The translations under genes and the position numbers were made by a program. From assembly GCF_021654135.1 (NCBI RefSeq), contig NZ_JAKGSD010000004.1:170016-234015 (forward strand): DNA of 64,000 bases, in the 5' to 3' direction. This document shows positions 15,700 through 23,413 of the stretch, piece after piece; positions within the stretch are counted from its first letter, which is position 1; every line of letters starts with the position of its first letter. The DNA comes from Amycolatopsis tucumanensis. GTDB taxonomy: Bacteria > Actinomycetota > Actinomycetes > Mycobacteriales > Pseudonocardiaceae. The notes under the pieces were generated by a model. The model was given only the letters and a program-made list of their open reading frames with translations. It did no database searches and was not told where the DNA came from.

Positions 15700-17139
15700 C
15701 TATGCCCCGACCTCGGGGCGGCCGTCCTCGGCCCAGCGGGTGTGGAACGAGCCCTCCCGGTCGACCCGGCGGTAGGTGTGCGCGCCGAAGAAGTCGCGCT
15801 GCCCCTGCACCAGGGCGGCCGGGAGGCGCTCGGCGCGCAGGCCGTCGTAGTAGGCCAGCGCGGTCGAGAAGCCCGGCGTCGGGATGCCCAGCCGGACCGC
15901 GGTGGAGATCACCGACCGCCACGAGTCCTGCGCGTCCTCCACGGCCTTGCGGAAGTCGCCCGCGGTGAGCAGCGTCGGCAGGCCCGGCTCGGCCGCGTAG
16001 GCGGAGCGGATGTCGTCCAGGAACTTCGCCCGGATGATGCAGCCGCCGCGCCAGATCGCGGCCAGCGCGCCGAGGTCGATGTCCCAGCCGTACTCCGCGC
16101 CGCCCGCCTGGATCTGGTTGAAGCCCTGCGCGTAGGCGACGATCTTCGACGCGTACAGCGCGCGCTCGACGTCGTCGGCGAAGGTCTCCGCCGCCGCGCC
16201 GGTCAGCGGGGCGCGCGACGGGCCGGGCAGGCCACGGCTGGCCGCGCGCAGGTCCGCGCTGCCGGACAGCGACCGCGCGAACACCGCCTCCGCGATGCCG
16301 CTGATCGGCACACCGAGGTCCAGGCCGATCTGCACGGTCCAGCGGCCGGTGCCCTTCTGCTCGGCCTGGTCGGTGACCACGTCGACGAACGGCTTGCCGG
16401 TCGCGGCGTCGGTGTGCGCCAGCACCTCGGCGGTGATCTCGATCAGGTACGAGTCCAGCCTGCCGGTGTTCCAGGTGCGGAACACCTCCGCGATCTGCGC
16501 CGGCTCGTACCCGAGCGCGCCGCGCAGCAGGTCGAACGACTCCGCGATCAGCTGCATGTCGGAGTACTCGATGCCGTTGTGCACCATCTTCACGAAGTGC
16601 CCGGCGCCGTCCGGGCCGATGTGGGTGCAGCACGGGTCGCCGTCGACCTTGGCCGAGATGCTCTCGAACAGCGGGCCGAGCGACTCGTAGGACTCCTTCG
16701 AACCGCCGGGCATGATGCTCGGCCCGTGCAGCGCGCCCTCCTCGCCGCCGGAGACGCCGGTGCCGACGAAGTGCAGCCCGCGCTCGCGCAGGGCGGCCTC
16801 GCGCCGCCGGGTGTCGGCGAAGTGCGCGTTGCCCGCGTCGACGATCACGTCGCCCTCTTCCAGCAGCGGCGCGAACTCCTCGATGACCGCGTCCGTCGGG
16901 GCGCCGGCCTTGACCATGATCACCAGCTTGCGCGGCCGTTCGAGCGCGTTCACGAACTCCTGCGCGGAGTAGGTGGGGATGAATTCGCCTTCGTCGCCGA
17001 ACTGCTCCACCAGGTCGCGTGTGCGCTGTTCCGAGCGGTTGTGCAGGGCGACGGTGTGCCCGTGCCGCGCCAGGTTGCGCGCCAGGTTCCGGCCCATGAC
17101 GGCCAGGCCCGTGACGCCGATGCTCGCCTTCTTGCTCAT
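15700..17139 (-). CDS. gnd: 6-phosphogluconate dehydrogenase, decarboxylating
   Basis: A 479-residue enzyme of the oxidative pentose phosphate pathway converting 6-phosphogluconate to ribulose 5-phosphate with NADP+ reduction. Visible are the N-terminal nucleotide loop GVTGLAVMGRNLA, the substrate loop GVSGGEEGALHGPSIMPGG, the catalytic Lys in GHFVKMVHNGIEY and the C-terminal tail FHTRWAEDGRPE. The length matches the long, homodimeric form. The ATG at 17139 has GAGAGGGAAGG upstream; the frame extends 11 more residues that are not conserved. It stands alone, between a Clp-N gene and an XRE regulator. Confidence 0.95.
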   Translation of the reverse strand: MSKKASIGVTGLAVMGRNLARNLARHGHTVALHNRSEQRTRDLVEQFGDEGEFIPTYSAQEFVNALERPRKLVIMVKAGAPTDAVIEEFAPLLEEGDVIVDAGNAHFADTRRREAALRERGLHFVGTGVSGGEEGALHGPSIMPGGSKESYESLGPLFESISAKVDGDPCCTHIGPDGAGHFVKMVHNGIEYSDMQLIAESFDLLRGALGYEPAQIAEVFRTWNTGRLDSYLIEITAEVLAHTDAATGKPFVDVVTDQAEQKGTGRWTVQIGLDLGVPISGIAEAVFARSLSGSADLRAASRGLPGPSRAPLTGAAAETFADDVERALYASKIVAYAQGFNQIQAGGAEYGWDIDLGALAAIWRGGCIIRAKFLDDIRSAYAAEPGLPTLLTAGDFRKAVEDAQDSWRSVISTAVRLGIPTPGFSTALAYYDGLRAERLPAALVQGQRDFFGAHTYRRVDREGSFHTRWAEDGRPEVGA

Positions 17140-17275
17140 GCGCAGCCTTCCCTCTCGAAGCTCTCTCCGCACCCTAGCGCGAAGCCCTGTTCCCGCAGGT
17201 GAACGCGTGAGTAACTAGCGTTCAACCACTTTTCCTGCCAAACTCCATCCAGTCATCGCCGCGCTACGGTGCGGC

Positions 17276-17341
17276 ATGGAGTACGGTCATGGGTTCCACT
17301 ACGAGGGGACGAGGCGGGACGAGGTGCCGTGGAGCGGGTGA
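17276..17341 (+). CDS. Possible 21-residue leader ORF upstream of the XRE regulator
   Basis: An ATG-TGA frame encoding a peptide that begins MEYGHGFHYEG and ends DEVPWSG, with its stop 17 bases before the start of the Scr1-type regulator. There is no strong ribosome-binding site. It could be a leader peptide or chance. The acidic/aromatic composition and position make it worth noting, but translation is not shown by the sequence. Confidence 0.3.
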   Translation: MEYGHGFHYEGTRRDEVPWSG

Positions 17342-17358
17342 GGGCGCGGAAATAGGCA

Positions 17359-18216
17359 ATGGCTAGCACCGTTACTTCCCGTCGCAAGCAACTCGGCAAC
17401 GAGCTCCGGCACGCGCGACTGGCCGCGAAGATGACCCAGCAGCAGGTCGCCGAAGTGCTCGGGTGCACGCAGGGCAAGGTCAACAAGATCGAGTCCGGCG
17501 CGGTGGGCGTCAAGCTCGGCGACGTGCGCACCATGCTGGAGGCGTTCGGCATCAACGGCGACGAGTCGGAGGCGCTCATGAGCCTGGCGCGCGCCGCGGC
17601 CGGGCAGCGGGGCGCCTGGTCCGGCTACCGGTCCGTCGTGCCGCACTGGTTCCGGACGTTCACCGACCTCGAGCCGGCCGCCGTCGAGATCATGACGTGG
17701 CACGGCGAGCGCATCCCCGGCCCGCTGCAGTCCGAGCACTACATGCTCAAGCAGTTCACCGAGTTCGGCGCCACCGACGTGACGTCGCTGGTGCGCAACC
17801 GGCTGGACCGCAAGGCCGTCTTCGACCAGCCGCAGCCGCCGTACTACCGGTTCATCATCAGCGAGGCCGCGCTGCACCGCGCGCCCGGCGGTCGTGCGCC
17901 CGCCGTGATGCTGGACCAAATCGAGCACCTGCTGGAGCTGGACCGGCGCCAGCGCGTGTACATCCACGTGCTGCCGTTCGGGGCCAGGCTCGCCGCGGTG
18001 CCCAACGACTTCACGATCATGCGCTTCCCCGACCGCACCCGTGACTTCGTCTACATCGAACACTCGGCGGGCGGGATCTACCTGGACGACCAGAAGGACT
18101 TCCAGCTCTTCGTCGACGCGTGGGACCGCCTGCGCGGCGCGGCGCTGGAACGGCAGGAGACGCGCGAGTTCCTGAAGAACATGGCCGATCAGTACCGCGT
18201 GGCCATGGGAGCCTAG
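17359..18216 (+). CDS. Scr1-family XRE/DUF5753 transcriptional regulator
   Basis: A 285-residue regulator with an N-terminal XRE helix-turn-helix (residues about 8-65: LGNELRHARLAAKMTQQQVA...CTQGKVNKIESG). It is followed by the DUF5753 domain (about 95-275), which includes the WFRTFTDLEPAA and IPGPLQSEHYM blocks. These proteins are abundant in actinomycetes and are usually paired with a DUF397 protein; some pairs behave like antitoxin/toxin-type or antibiotic-production regulators. Here the DUF397 gene lies about 1.8 kb away rather than directly downstream. A SAM methyltransferase starts 34 bases after its stop. Specific targets unknown. Confidence 0.88.
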   Translation: MASTVTSRRKQLGNELRHARLAAKMTQQQVAEVLGCTQGKVNKIESGAVGVKLGDVRTMLEAFGINGDESEALMSLARAAAGQRGAWSGYRSVVPHWFRTFTDLEPAAVEIMTWHGERIPGPLQSEHYMLKQFTEFGATDVTSLVRNRLDRKAVFDQPQPPYYRFIISEAALHRAPGGRAPAVMLDQIEHLLELDRRQRVYIHVLPFGARLAAVPNDFTIMRFPDRTRDFVYIEHSAGGIYLDDQKDFQLFVDAWDRLRGAALERQETREFLKNMADQYRVAMGA

Positions 18217-18250
18217 GCTTCGACCAAGATCAACTTGTCGGGGGTTGGGC

Positions 18251-19096
18251 GTGGCTGAACCGGATCAGGACAACGTGGACCTGGACCGTCCCAACGCCGT
18301 CCGGATGTACGACTACTACCTGGGCGGCACGGGGAACTGGGCGATGGACCGCGTCCTCGGGGACAAGGTCCTGGCCGAGGTACCGTTCGCGCCCCTGATC
18401 GCGCGCGCCAACCTGGAGTTCCTGGAACGGGTCCTGCGGTACTGCGTGCGCAACGGGATCGACCAGTTCCTCGACGTCGGCTCCGGCGGGCCGACGGTCG
18501 GCACCGTGCACCGGATCGCCGACGCGCTCGAGCCGCGCAGCCGGTGCGTGTACGTGGACCGCGAACAGGTCGCCGTCGCACACGGGCAGCTGCTACTGGA
18601 GCGCGAGGGCGACCCCGAGCGGCACGCGATCGTCCGCGCGGACCAGCGCGACCCGGACGCCGTGTGGCAGGCCGCGATGGGCGCCGGAGTGCTCGACCGG
18701 ACCCGGCCGATCGCGTTGATCTTCTGCGCGGCGCTGCACTTCATCCCGAACGCCGAGCCGGCAGGCGAAATGCTGGCCCGTTACCGCGCGCGCCTGCCCG
18801 CCGGCTCGTACCTGGTGATCTCCCACGCGACGTTCGACGACCTGGACGTGCCAGCGGAGTACGCGGCGAGCATCCGCGCGGCGTTCGAGCTGTACGAGAA
18901 GTCCGGCACGCCCGCGTTCTCCCGGCGGCACGACGAGATCGTGTCGTTCTTCGGCGACTTCGAGATGGTGGAGCCGGGCGTGGTGTGGCTGCCGCAGTGG
19001 CGGCTGGACGAGGCGCCGTCCCCGGTGACGCAGAACTTCGTGGCGAACCCGTCGATGTCGATCGGGTGGTGCGGAGTGGGCCGGAAGCGGGGATGA
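18251..19096 (+). CDS. SAM-dependent methyltransferase (PF04672-type)
   Basis: A 281-residue protein of the actinobacterial S-adenosyl methyltransferase family PF04672. The signature N-terminus is present: RPNAVRMYDYYLGGTGNWAMDR. A QFLDVGSGGPTVGTVH motif I for SAM binding follows, then a VYVDREQVAVAHG motif II, DQRDPD, and a late LPQWRLDE tail. Substrates of this family are mostly unknown. I chose the GTG at 18251, which follows GGGGTTGGG, over the TTG two codons earlier. Directly behind the XRE regulator, it is probably co-transcribed and could modify a product controlled by it. Confidence 0.82.
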   Translation: MAEPDQDNVDLDRPNAVRMYDYYLGGTGNWAMDRVLGDKVLAEVPFAPLIARANLEFLERVLRYCVRNGIDQFLDVGSGGPTVGTVHRIADALEPRSRCVYVDREQVAVAHGQLLLEREGDPERHAIVRADQRDPDAVWQAAMGAGVLDRTRPIALIFCAALHFIPNAEPAGEMLARYRARLPAGSYLVISHATFDDLDVPAEYAASIRAAFELYEKSGTPAFSRRHDEIVSFFGDFEMVEPGVVWLPQWRLDEAPSPVTQNFVANPSMSIGWCGVGRKRG

Positions 19097-19200
19097 CCGC
19101 CAGGATCTGCCGAAACCGCCCGCGGTCGGCGAGGAGTGCCGCTACGAGTACCGGTTCGGCGACGCGGTGCTGCGGTTGCGCGGCGGGGCGGTAGCCGTCA
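19097..19200 (+). pseudogene. Short orphan coding-like fragment
   Basis: Between the methyltransferase stop and the minus-strand gene pair, one plus-strand frame reads DLPKPPAVGEECRYEYRFGD and continues AVLRLRGGAVAVS, which has protein-like composition and high GC3. There is no start codon or ribosome-binding site, and the frame runs into the convergent gene. It may be the remnant of a deleted gene. Low confidence. Confidence 0.25.
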
Positions 19201-19362
19201 GCCGCGGGGCCGGGGCAGCGCCAGTTCCGCGTTGTGCCGCCACGCGTGCCAGTGCCGCCGGAACGAGCGCGGCAGCAGCGTCCACCGGCGGCGGCCGGGG
19301 GTGTGCACCGCGGGCTCGCTCCGGTGCGGAGCCGTCGAGTCGGTCAGGATCCGGACGGTCAT
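19198..19362 (-). CDS. Small basic hypothetical protein
   Basis: A 54-residue basic protein (MTVRILTDSTAPHRSEPAVH...) rich in Arg, His and Trp, with no recognisable domain. Its ATG overlaps the stop of the upstream gene by four bases (ATGA), a strong sign of translational coupling, which is the main evidence that it is real. The composition could suit nucleic-acid or membrane interaction, but no function is assigned. Confidence 0.6.
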   Translation of the reverse strand: MTVRILTDSTAPHRSEPAVHTPGRRRWTLLPRSFRRHWHAWRHNAELALPRPRG

Positions 19363-19802
19363 CTCCGTCCCCCTTCCAGTAGCGGCCGGGGATTCCGGCA
19401 GACGCCCGCCGTGGCGAGGCAGTGCTCGCACGGCATGCCGGCGCCGAGGGGCAGCCATTCGATCTCCGGCAGCCGGAGGCGCGCGCCGCAGCCGGCGGTC
19501 AGCGCGCCGCGCAGGACCGTGCCGGGTTCGAGCGGGAACAGGTGCGCGCAGCGCCGGGTCTCGCGCGCGGTGCCGGGGGCCGGCCTGCCGATCACGGTGA
19601 CCGGGCCCGGCCAGTCCTCGCGCAGGTACCAGACCGCCGAGGCGTCGGCGTCCGCCGCGAGCCAGCCGAGCATCCGGGAAAGCGCTTCCGCCGGGCTGCC
19701 GACGCGAGCGGCCTCGTCCCGGCCGTTGACCTTGCCGACGACCACGAACGGGTCCGGCCGGCACGGGGCCGCGGGCCGCTCCGCGACATCCACTCCGAGC
19801 AC
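19359..19802 (-). CDS. Hypothetical protein with a Cys4 zinc-binding-like C-terminus
   Basis: A 147-residue protein of unknown function, typical of actinobacterial regulator neighbourhoods. Residues about 15-75 form an alpha/beta region. The C-terminal part has Cys85, Cys105, Cys125 and Cys128 in CAHLFPLEPG, AGCGARL and GMPCEHCLA, a spacing that suggests a zinc-binding module. The GTG at 19802 is preferred because GGGGGAGG lies five bases upstream. An upstream GTG would add seven residues. It forms a coupled pair with the 54-residue gene and is divergent from the DUF397 gene. Confidence 0.65.
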   Translation of the reverse strand: MLGVDVAERPAAPCRPDPFVVVGKVNGRDEAARVGSPAEALSRMLGWLAADADASAVWYLREDWPGPVTVIGRPAPGTARETRRCAHLFPLEPGTVLRGALTAGCGARLRLPEIEWLPLGAGMPCEHCLATAGVCRNPRPLLEGGRR

Positions 19803-19855
19803 CGTCGACCTCCCCCAGAACACGCGACTCGGGTCTGTGATCGACCCGACCGGCG

Positions 19856-19882
19856 GGAATAATCCTACTCCTGGAATAATCC
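19856..19882. repeat. Two GGAATAATCC direct repeats in the divergent promoter region
   Basis: GGAATAATCC occurs at 19856-19865 and again at 19873-19882 (17-bp period) in the AT-rich part of the gap between the Cys4 gene and the DUF397 gene. A related inverted element, GGGATTATC, lies just after the DUF397 gene near 20262. These are candidate binding sites for a regulator such as the nearby Scr1-type protein. Confidence 0.4.
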
Positions 19883-20005
19883 CAGTGTCGAGTGGTCAAA
19901 GTTTGCATCACCCGACTGGACCCACGTGGTTCCAACGAAAGGACCAGGGATCGCCCCGCTTCGCCACGCGGCGGGACGGGACCTCAGGCACGGAGGTAGG
20001 GACTG

Positions 20006-20257
20006 ATGCCGGAATACCCGCGACCGGTGGATTACGACCCGCAGACGGCGGCGCACCTGTTCGACGAGTCGAAGTGGCAGAAGTCCTTCGCCAGCGAGCC
20101 CAACGGCGGGAACTGCGTGGAGGTCAACATGGCCGCGCCGGGGCTGGTCGGGGTCCGCGACACCAAGCTGGCGAGCAGCCCGGTGTTCGTGTTCGACGCC
20201 GGCGAGTGGGCGGCCTTCCTCGAAGGGGTCAAGGCGGGCCAGTTCGACCTGCGCTGA
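20006..20257 (+). CDS. DUF397 protein
   Basis: An 83-residue DUF397 protein with the family's full pattern: a WQKSFASEPNGGNCVEV core, a VGVRDTKL segment and a C-terminal W-x-x-F-L-x-G-V-K-x-G-x-F-D. DUF397 proteins normally accompany DUF5753 XRE regulators such as the gene at 17359; here the two are separated by a methyltransferase and a divergent pair. The ATG at 20006 has CGGAGGTAGGG upstream. An N-terminal extension before the core (about 15 residues) includes YDPQTAAHLFDE. The role is inferred to be a regulator partner. Confidence 0.85.
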   Translation: MPEYPRPVDYDPQTAAHLFDESKWQKSFASEPNGGNCVEVNMAAPGLVGVRDTKLASSPVFVFDAGEWAAFLEGVKAGQFDLR

Positions 20258-20346
20258 TCCGGGATTATCGAAACTCGTGTGTTATTGACCACATCCGGGC
20301 GAGTGGCGCTTCCGGGTCGCCGGACGACCCGGAAGCGCCTGCCGGA

Positions 20347-20934
20347 TCAGTTGGACGGCCTGCTGCCGCCGCCCGGAAACCCGCCCTGACCACCGGGGAA
20401 GCCGCCCTGCTGTCCACCGGGGAAGCCCTGCTGGGCCGAGCCGTCCGTGATCGACGTGGCCGTCGCGGTGTCGCCGGAGACCTTCGCCAGCACCGTGACC
20501 GTCGAGCCGGTCGCCAGGTTGCCCGCCTTCTCCGTCGAGGAGTCGATCACGTAGGTCTGGGTGTAGCCGTCCTTGCTCTTGACCGTGATCGAGGTGGCGT
20601 TCAGCGCGCTGACCTCTCCGGTCTGGAACCGCTCGATGGCGTAGCCGCCGTCGGCCGACACCGTGAAGTCGCCGTGCAGCGCCTCGCGCAGGATCGACGC
20701 GGTGCCGCCGGCGCCACCCATCATGCGTCCGCCGCCGGGGAAGCCACCCATCCCGCCCTGCTGGTTCGCCTCGGACGAGGTGCCCGCGTAGATCGCGACC
20801 CCGCCGACGGCGGCGATGACGACCGCGACGGCCGCGGCGATGGCGGTCTTCCTGCCGGACCACTTCGGCGCGGGCGGTTGCGGGTCGCCCCACGCGGCGG
20901 CAGGTGCCTCGGTGGTCGTCGGCTCCGTGCTCAT
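20347..20934 (-). CDS. Single-pass membrane/secreted protein with DUF5666-like domain and G/F/P-rich ends
   Basis: A 195-residue protein with a cytoplasmic N-terminus (about 30 residues), one membrane helix (KTAIAAAVAVVIAAVGGVAIY) and an outer region. The outer region begins with a Gly/Met/Phe-rich stretch and contains an OB-like segment (ALHGDFTVSADGG...TSITVKSKDGYTQTYVID) reminiscent of DUF5666. It ends in repeated GFPGGQ motifs. The ATG at 20934 has AAAGGGA upstream. It is divergent from the response-regulator gene, and its promoter carries phased CTGTG boxes, so it is a likely target of that two-component system. Function unknown. Confidence 0.75.
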   Translation of the reverse strand: MSTEPTTTEAPAAAWGDPQPPAPKWSGRKTAIAAAVAVVIAAVGGVAIYAGTSSEANQQGGMGGFPGGGRMMGGAGGTASILREALHGDFTVSADGGYAIERFQTGEVSALNATSITVKSKDGYTQTYVIDSSTEKAGNLATGSTVTVLAKVSGDTATATSITDGSAQQGFPGGQQGGFPGGQGGFPGGGSRPSN

Positions 20935-21000
20935 CGTGTCCCTTTCGCGTTCGGTCGCGGCAGGGTCCGCCCCTGCCACCCCACAGGTTCGGCGGCCCGG

Positions 21001-21078
21001 CTGTGCGGAGGCTGTGTGCGAGGTGGGCGGACCCTGTGCGCGTCCACCGCTCACAGGGAACACACAGACGGGTCACAG
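21001..21078. promoter_or_regulatory. Phased CTGTG/CACAG boxes between the divergent membrane-protein and response-regulator genes
   Basis: CACAG occurs at 21052, 21063 and 21074, exactly 11 bp apart, facing the response-regulator gene. CTGTG (the complement) occurs at 21001, 21012 and 21034, spaced 11 and 22 bp, facing the divergent membrane-protein gene. Eleven-base direct repeats are the classical layout of OmpR/PhoB-family binding sites. Confidence 0.65.
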
Positions 21079-21111
21079 GGAAGACCCACCGGAGCGGCCG
21101 AAGATGGGACC

Positions 21112-21861
21112 ATGACCAGCATGAACGCCGCGACGTCCGGTGCGGGCAAGGCCGATCTCAAGCACCCAGACGGCTCGGCGGTGCGCGTCCTCGTGGTCGA
21201 CGACGAGGAGACACTGGCCGAGCTGGTGTCGATGGCCCTGCGCATGGAGGGCTGGGAGACCCGCAGCGCGGGCACCGGCACCGAGGCGGTCCGCGTGGCC
21301 CGCGACTTCCGCCCGGACGCCGTCGTCCTCGACGTGATGCTGCCCGACTTCAGCGGCCTGGAGGTGCTGAGCAAGCTGCGTGCCGAGGCGCCGCACCTGC
21401 CCGTGCTGTTCCTCACCGCGCGGGACGCGGTCGAGGACCGCATCGCCGGCCTGACCGCGGGCGGCGACGACTACGTGACCAAGCCGTTCAGCCTGGAAGA
21501 GGTCGTGCTGCGGCTGCGTGCGCTGCTGCGCCGCTCGCGGGTGGTGTCCGCCAACGAGGGCTCGACGCTGACGGTCGGCGACCTGACCCTGGACGAGGAC
21601 AGCCGCGAGGTGTTCCGCGGCGGCGACCCGATCTCGCTGACCGCGACCGAGTTCGAGCTGCTCCGCTTCCTGATGCGCAACCCGAAGCGGGTGCTGTCCA
21701 AGGCCCAGATCCTGGACCGTGTGTGGAGTTACGACTTCGGCGGACAGGCCAACATCGTGGAGCTCTACATTTCCTACCTGCGGAAGAAGATCGACGCGGG
21801 CAGGGAGCCGATGATCCACACCATGCGCGGCGCGGGGTATGTCCTCAAACCGGCAGGCTGA
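21112..21861 (+). CDS. OmpR/PhoB-family response regulator
   Basis: A 249-residue response regulator. The receiver domain (about residues 24-137) has the acidic pair VVDDEE, the phospho-acceptor Asp in VVLDVMLPD, and Thr/Lys in LTARD and VTKPF. The winged-helix domain (about 150-245) has TATEFELLRFLMRNPKRVLSKAQILDRVW and ends in RGAGYVLKP. It is translationally coupled to the kinase gene (23-nt overlap). Phased CACAG boxes in its promoter suggest autoregulation. An unusual N-terminal extension of about 20 residues precedes the receiver. Confidence 0.92.
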   Translation: MTSMNAATSGAGKADLKHPDGSAVRVLVVDDEETLAELVSMALRMEGWETRSAGTGTEAVRVARDFRPDAVVLDVMLPDFSGLEVLSKLRAEAPHLPVLFLTARDAVEDRIAGLTAGGDDYVTKPFSLEEVVLRLRALLRRSRVVSANEGSTLTVGDLTLDEDSREVFRGGDPISLTATEFELLRFLMRNPKRVLSKAQILDRVWSYDFGGQANIVELYISYLRKKIDAGREPMIHTMRGAGYVLKPAG

Positions 21862-23335
21862 GCACGCCCGCCCGCGGCGGCTCCTGCCCTCCTCCCTGCG
21901 CGGCAAGCTGATCGCGCAGGTCATCGCGCTGCTCGCGCTCGTGTGCCTGGTCGTCGGCCTGGTCACCGAAATCGCGCTGCGCAGCTTCCTCTACCACCAG
22001 CTCGACGACCGCCTGGCCGCCGCGAGCGAGCGCGGCACCCGCCAGCCGCCGCCGGGCTCCTGGAACGGCTCGCCCAACCAGCCGCCGCCGGACTCGCTCC
22101 GGGTCCCCGGGCAGGGCATCGGCACGCTGGCCGTCGTCGTCTTCCCGGACGGCGCCGTGCGCGCCGGGGTGCTGCGCGGGGGTTCGACTTCTTCGGACAA
22201 CCCGTTCCCCAGCGACCCGGTGCCGTCCGCGGAGCTGCGCACCCTGCTCGCGCTGCCCGCCGACGGCAAGCGGCGCAGTGTCGACCTCGGCGACCTGGGC
22301 GACTACCGGGTCGTGTCGGTGCGCGCGCACGACGGCGCGCTGCTGATCACCGGTCTGCCGCTGGCGGAGGTGAACGAGACGCTGTGGCGGCTCGGCTTCA
22401 TCTTCGGCGGGGTCGCGCTCGGCGGCCTGCTCATCGCGGGCGGGCTCGGCGCGATCACCATCCGCCGCACCATGCGCCCGCTGGACCGGCTCGCGGACAC
22501 CGCATCGAAGGTGTCCCAGCTGCAGCTCGACCGCGGTGAGGTGGCGTTGTCGATCCGGGTGCCGCCGGTGGACACCGACACCCGCACCGAGGTCGGCAAG
22601 GTCGGCGCGGCGTTCAACCAGATGCTCGGGCACGTCGGCGCGGCGCTGAACGCGCGGCAGGCCAGCGAAAGCCGGGTGCGCCAGTTCGTCGCCGACGCCA
22701 GCCACGAGCTGCGCACGCCGCTCGCGGCCATCCGCGGGTACGCCGAGCTGGCCCGGCGCAGCGGTGATCAGGTACCGCCGGACATCGCGTTCGCGATGGG
22801 CCGGGTCGAGTCCGAATCGGCCCGGATGACCACCCTGGTCGAGGACCTGCTGCTGCTCGCGCGCCTGGACTCCGGGCGGCACCGCGTCTACGAGCCGGTC
22901 GACTTGTCCCGCATCGTCGCCGACGCGGTGTCCGACGCGCACGTCGCCGGGCCGGACCACCGGTGGCAGTTGGACGTGCCTGCCGACCCGATCACCGTCG
23001 TCGGCGACGCCGACCAGCTGCACCAGGTCGTGCTCAACCTGCTCAACAACGCCCGCACCCACACCCCGCCGGACACGGTGGTCACCACCAAGCTGTCCGT
23101 CGAGGGCGACGAGGTCGTGCTGCGGGTGACCGACAACGGACCCGGCATCGCGCCGGACGTCCTGCCGACGGTGTTCGAGCGGTTCGCCCGCGGCGACACG
23201 TCCCGGTCCCGCGCGGCGGGCAGCACCGGGCTCGGGCTGGCGATCGTGGCCGCCGTCGTCGCCGCCCACCGCGGCCGCGTCGGCGTCCAGAGCAAGCCGG
23301 GTCACACCGAATTCACGGTGCGTTTCCCCAGGTAG
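21839..23335 (+). CDS. Membrane sensor histidine kinase (HisKA type)
   Basis: A 498-residue kinase. Helix 1 is at residues about 23-48 (KLIAQVIALLALVCLVVGL). An extracytoplasmic domain runs from about 50 to 180 and contains a Pro-rich loop, followed by helix 2 (IFGGVALGGLLIAGGLGAI), HAMP (about 205-280), HisKA with ADASHELRTPLAAIRGYAEL, and HATPase_c with N-box LLNNARTHTPP, G1 DNGPGIAPD and G2 GSTGLGLAI. The ATG overlaps the end of the response-regulator gene. The extracytoplasmic domain should sense an envelope signal. The two following genes are envelope glycosyltransferases, which fits. Confidence 0.92.
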   Translation: MSSNRQAEHARPRRLLPSSLRGKLIAQVIALLALVCLVVGLVTEIALRSFLYHQLDDRLAAASERGTRQPPPGSWNGSPNQPPPDSLRVPGQGIGTLAVVVFPDGAVRAGVLRGGSTSSDNPFPSDPVPSAELRTLLALPADGKRRSVDLGDLGDYRVVSVRAHDGALLITGLPLAEVNETLWRLGFIFGGVALGGLLIAGGLGAITIRRTMRPLDRLADTASKVSQLQLDRGEVALSIRVPPVDTDTRTEVGKVGAAFNQMLGHVGAALNARQASESRVRQFVADASHELRTPLAAIRGYAELARRSGDQVPPDIAFAMGRVESESARMTTLVEDLLLLARLDSGRHRVYEPVDLSRIVADAVSDAHVAGPDHRWQLDVPADPITVVGDADQLHQVVLNLLNNARTHTPPDTVVTTKLSVEGDEVVLRVTDNGPGIAPDVLPTVFERFARGDTSRSRAAGSTGLGLAIVAAVVAAHRGRVGVQSKPGHTEFTVRFPR

Positions 23336-23351
23336 CCCGTTCGGGAGCCGC

Positions 23352-23378
23352 TCACAGGCTCCGCACAGCTCGGGCACA
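23352..23378 (+). promoter_or_regulatory. CACAG box array upstream of the glycosyltransferase operon
   Basis: CTCACAGG-N5-CACAG-N6-CACAT places CACAG/CACAT at 23352, 23363 and 23374, again 11 bp apart and nearly identical to the array in front of the response-regulator gene. This suggests that the two-component system controls the glycosyltransferase operon. The array overlaps an ATG at 23378, arguing against that codon as the start. Confidence 0.6.
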
Positions 23379-23413
23379 TGATCGCCACAACGCGGCGGGC
23401 CACCGTCGGTGTC

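Noticed and set aside
23378..23413. ATG at 23378 as the start of the GT2-GtrA gene
   Set aside because: It falls inside the phased CACAG array and adds residues not expected in the family; ATG 23414 preferred.
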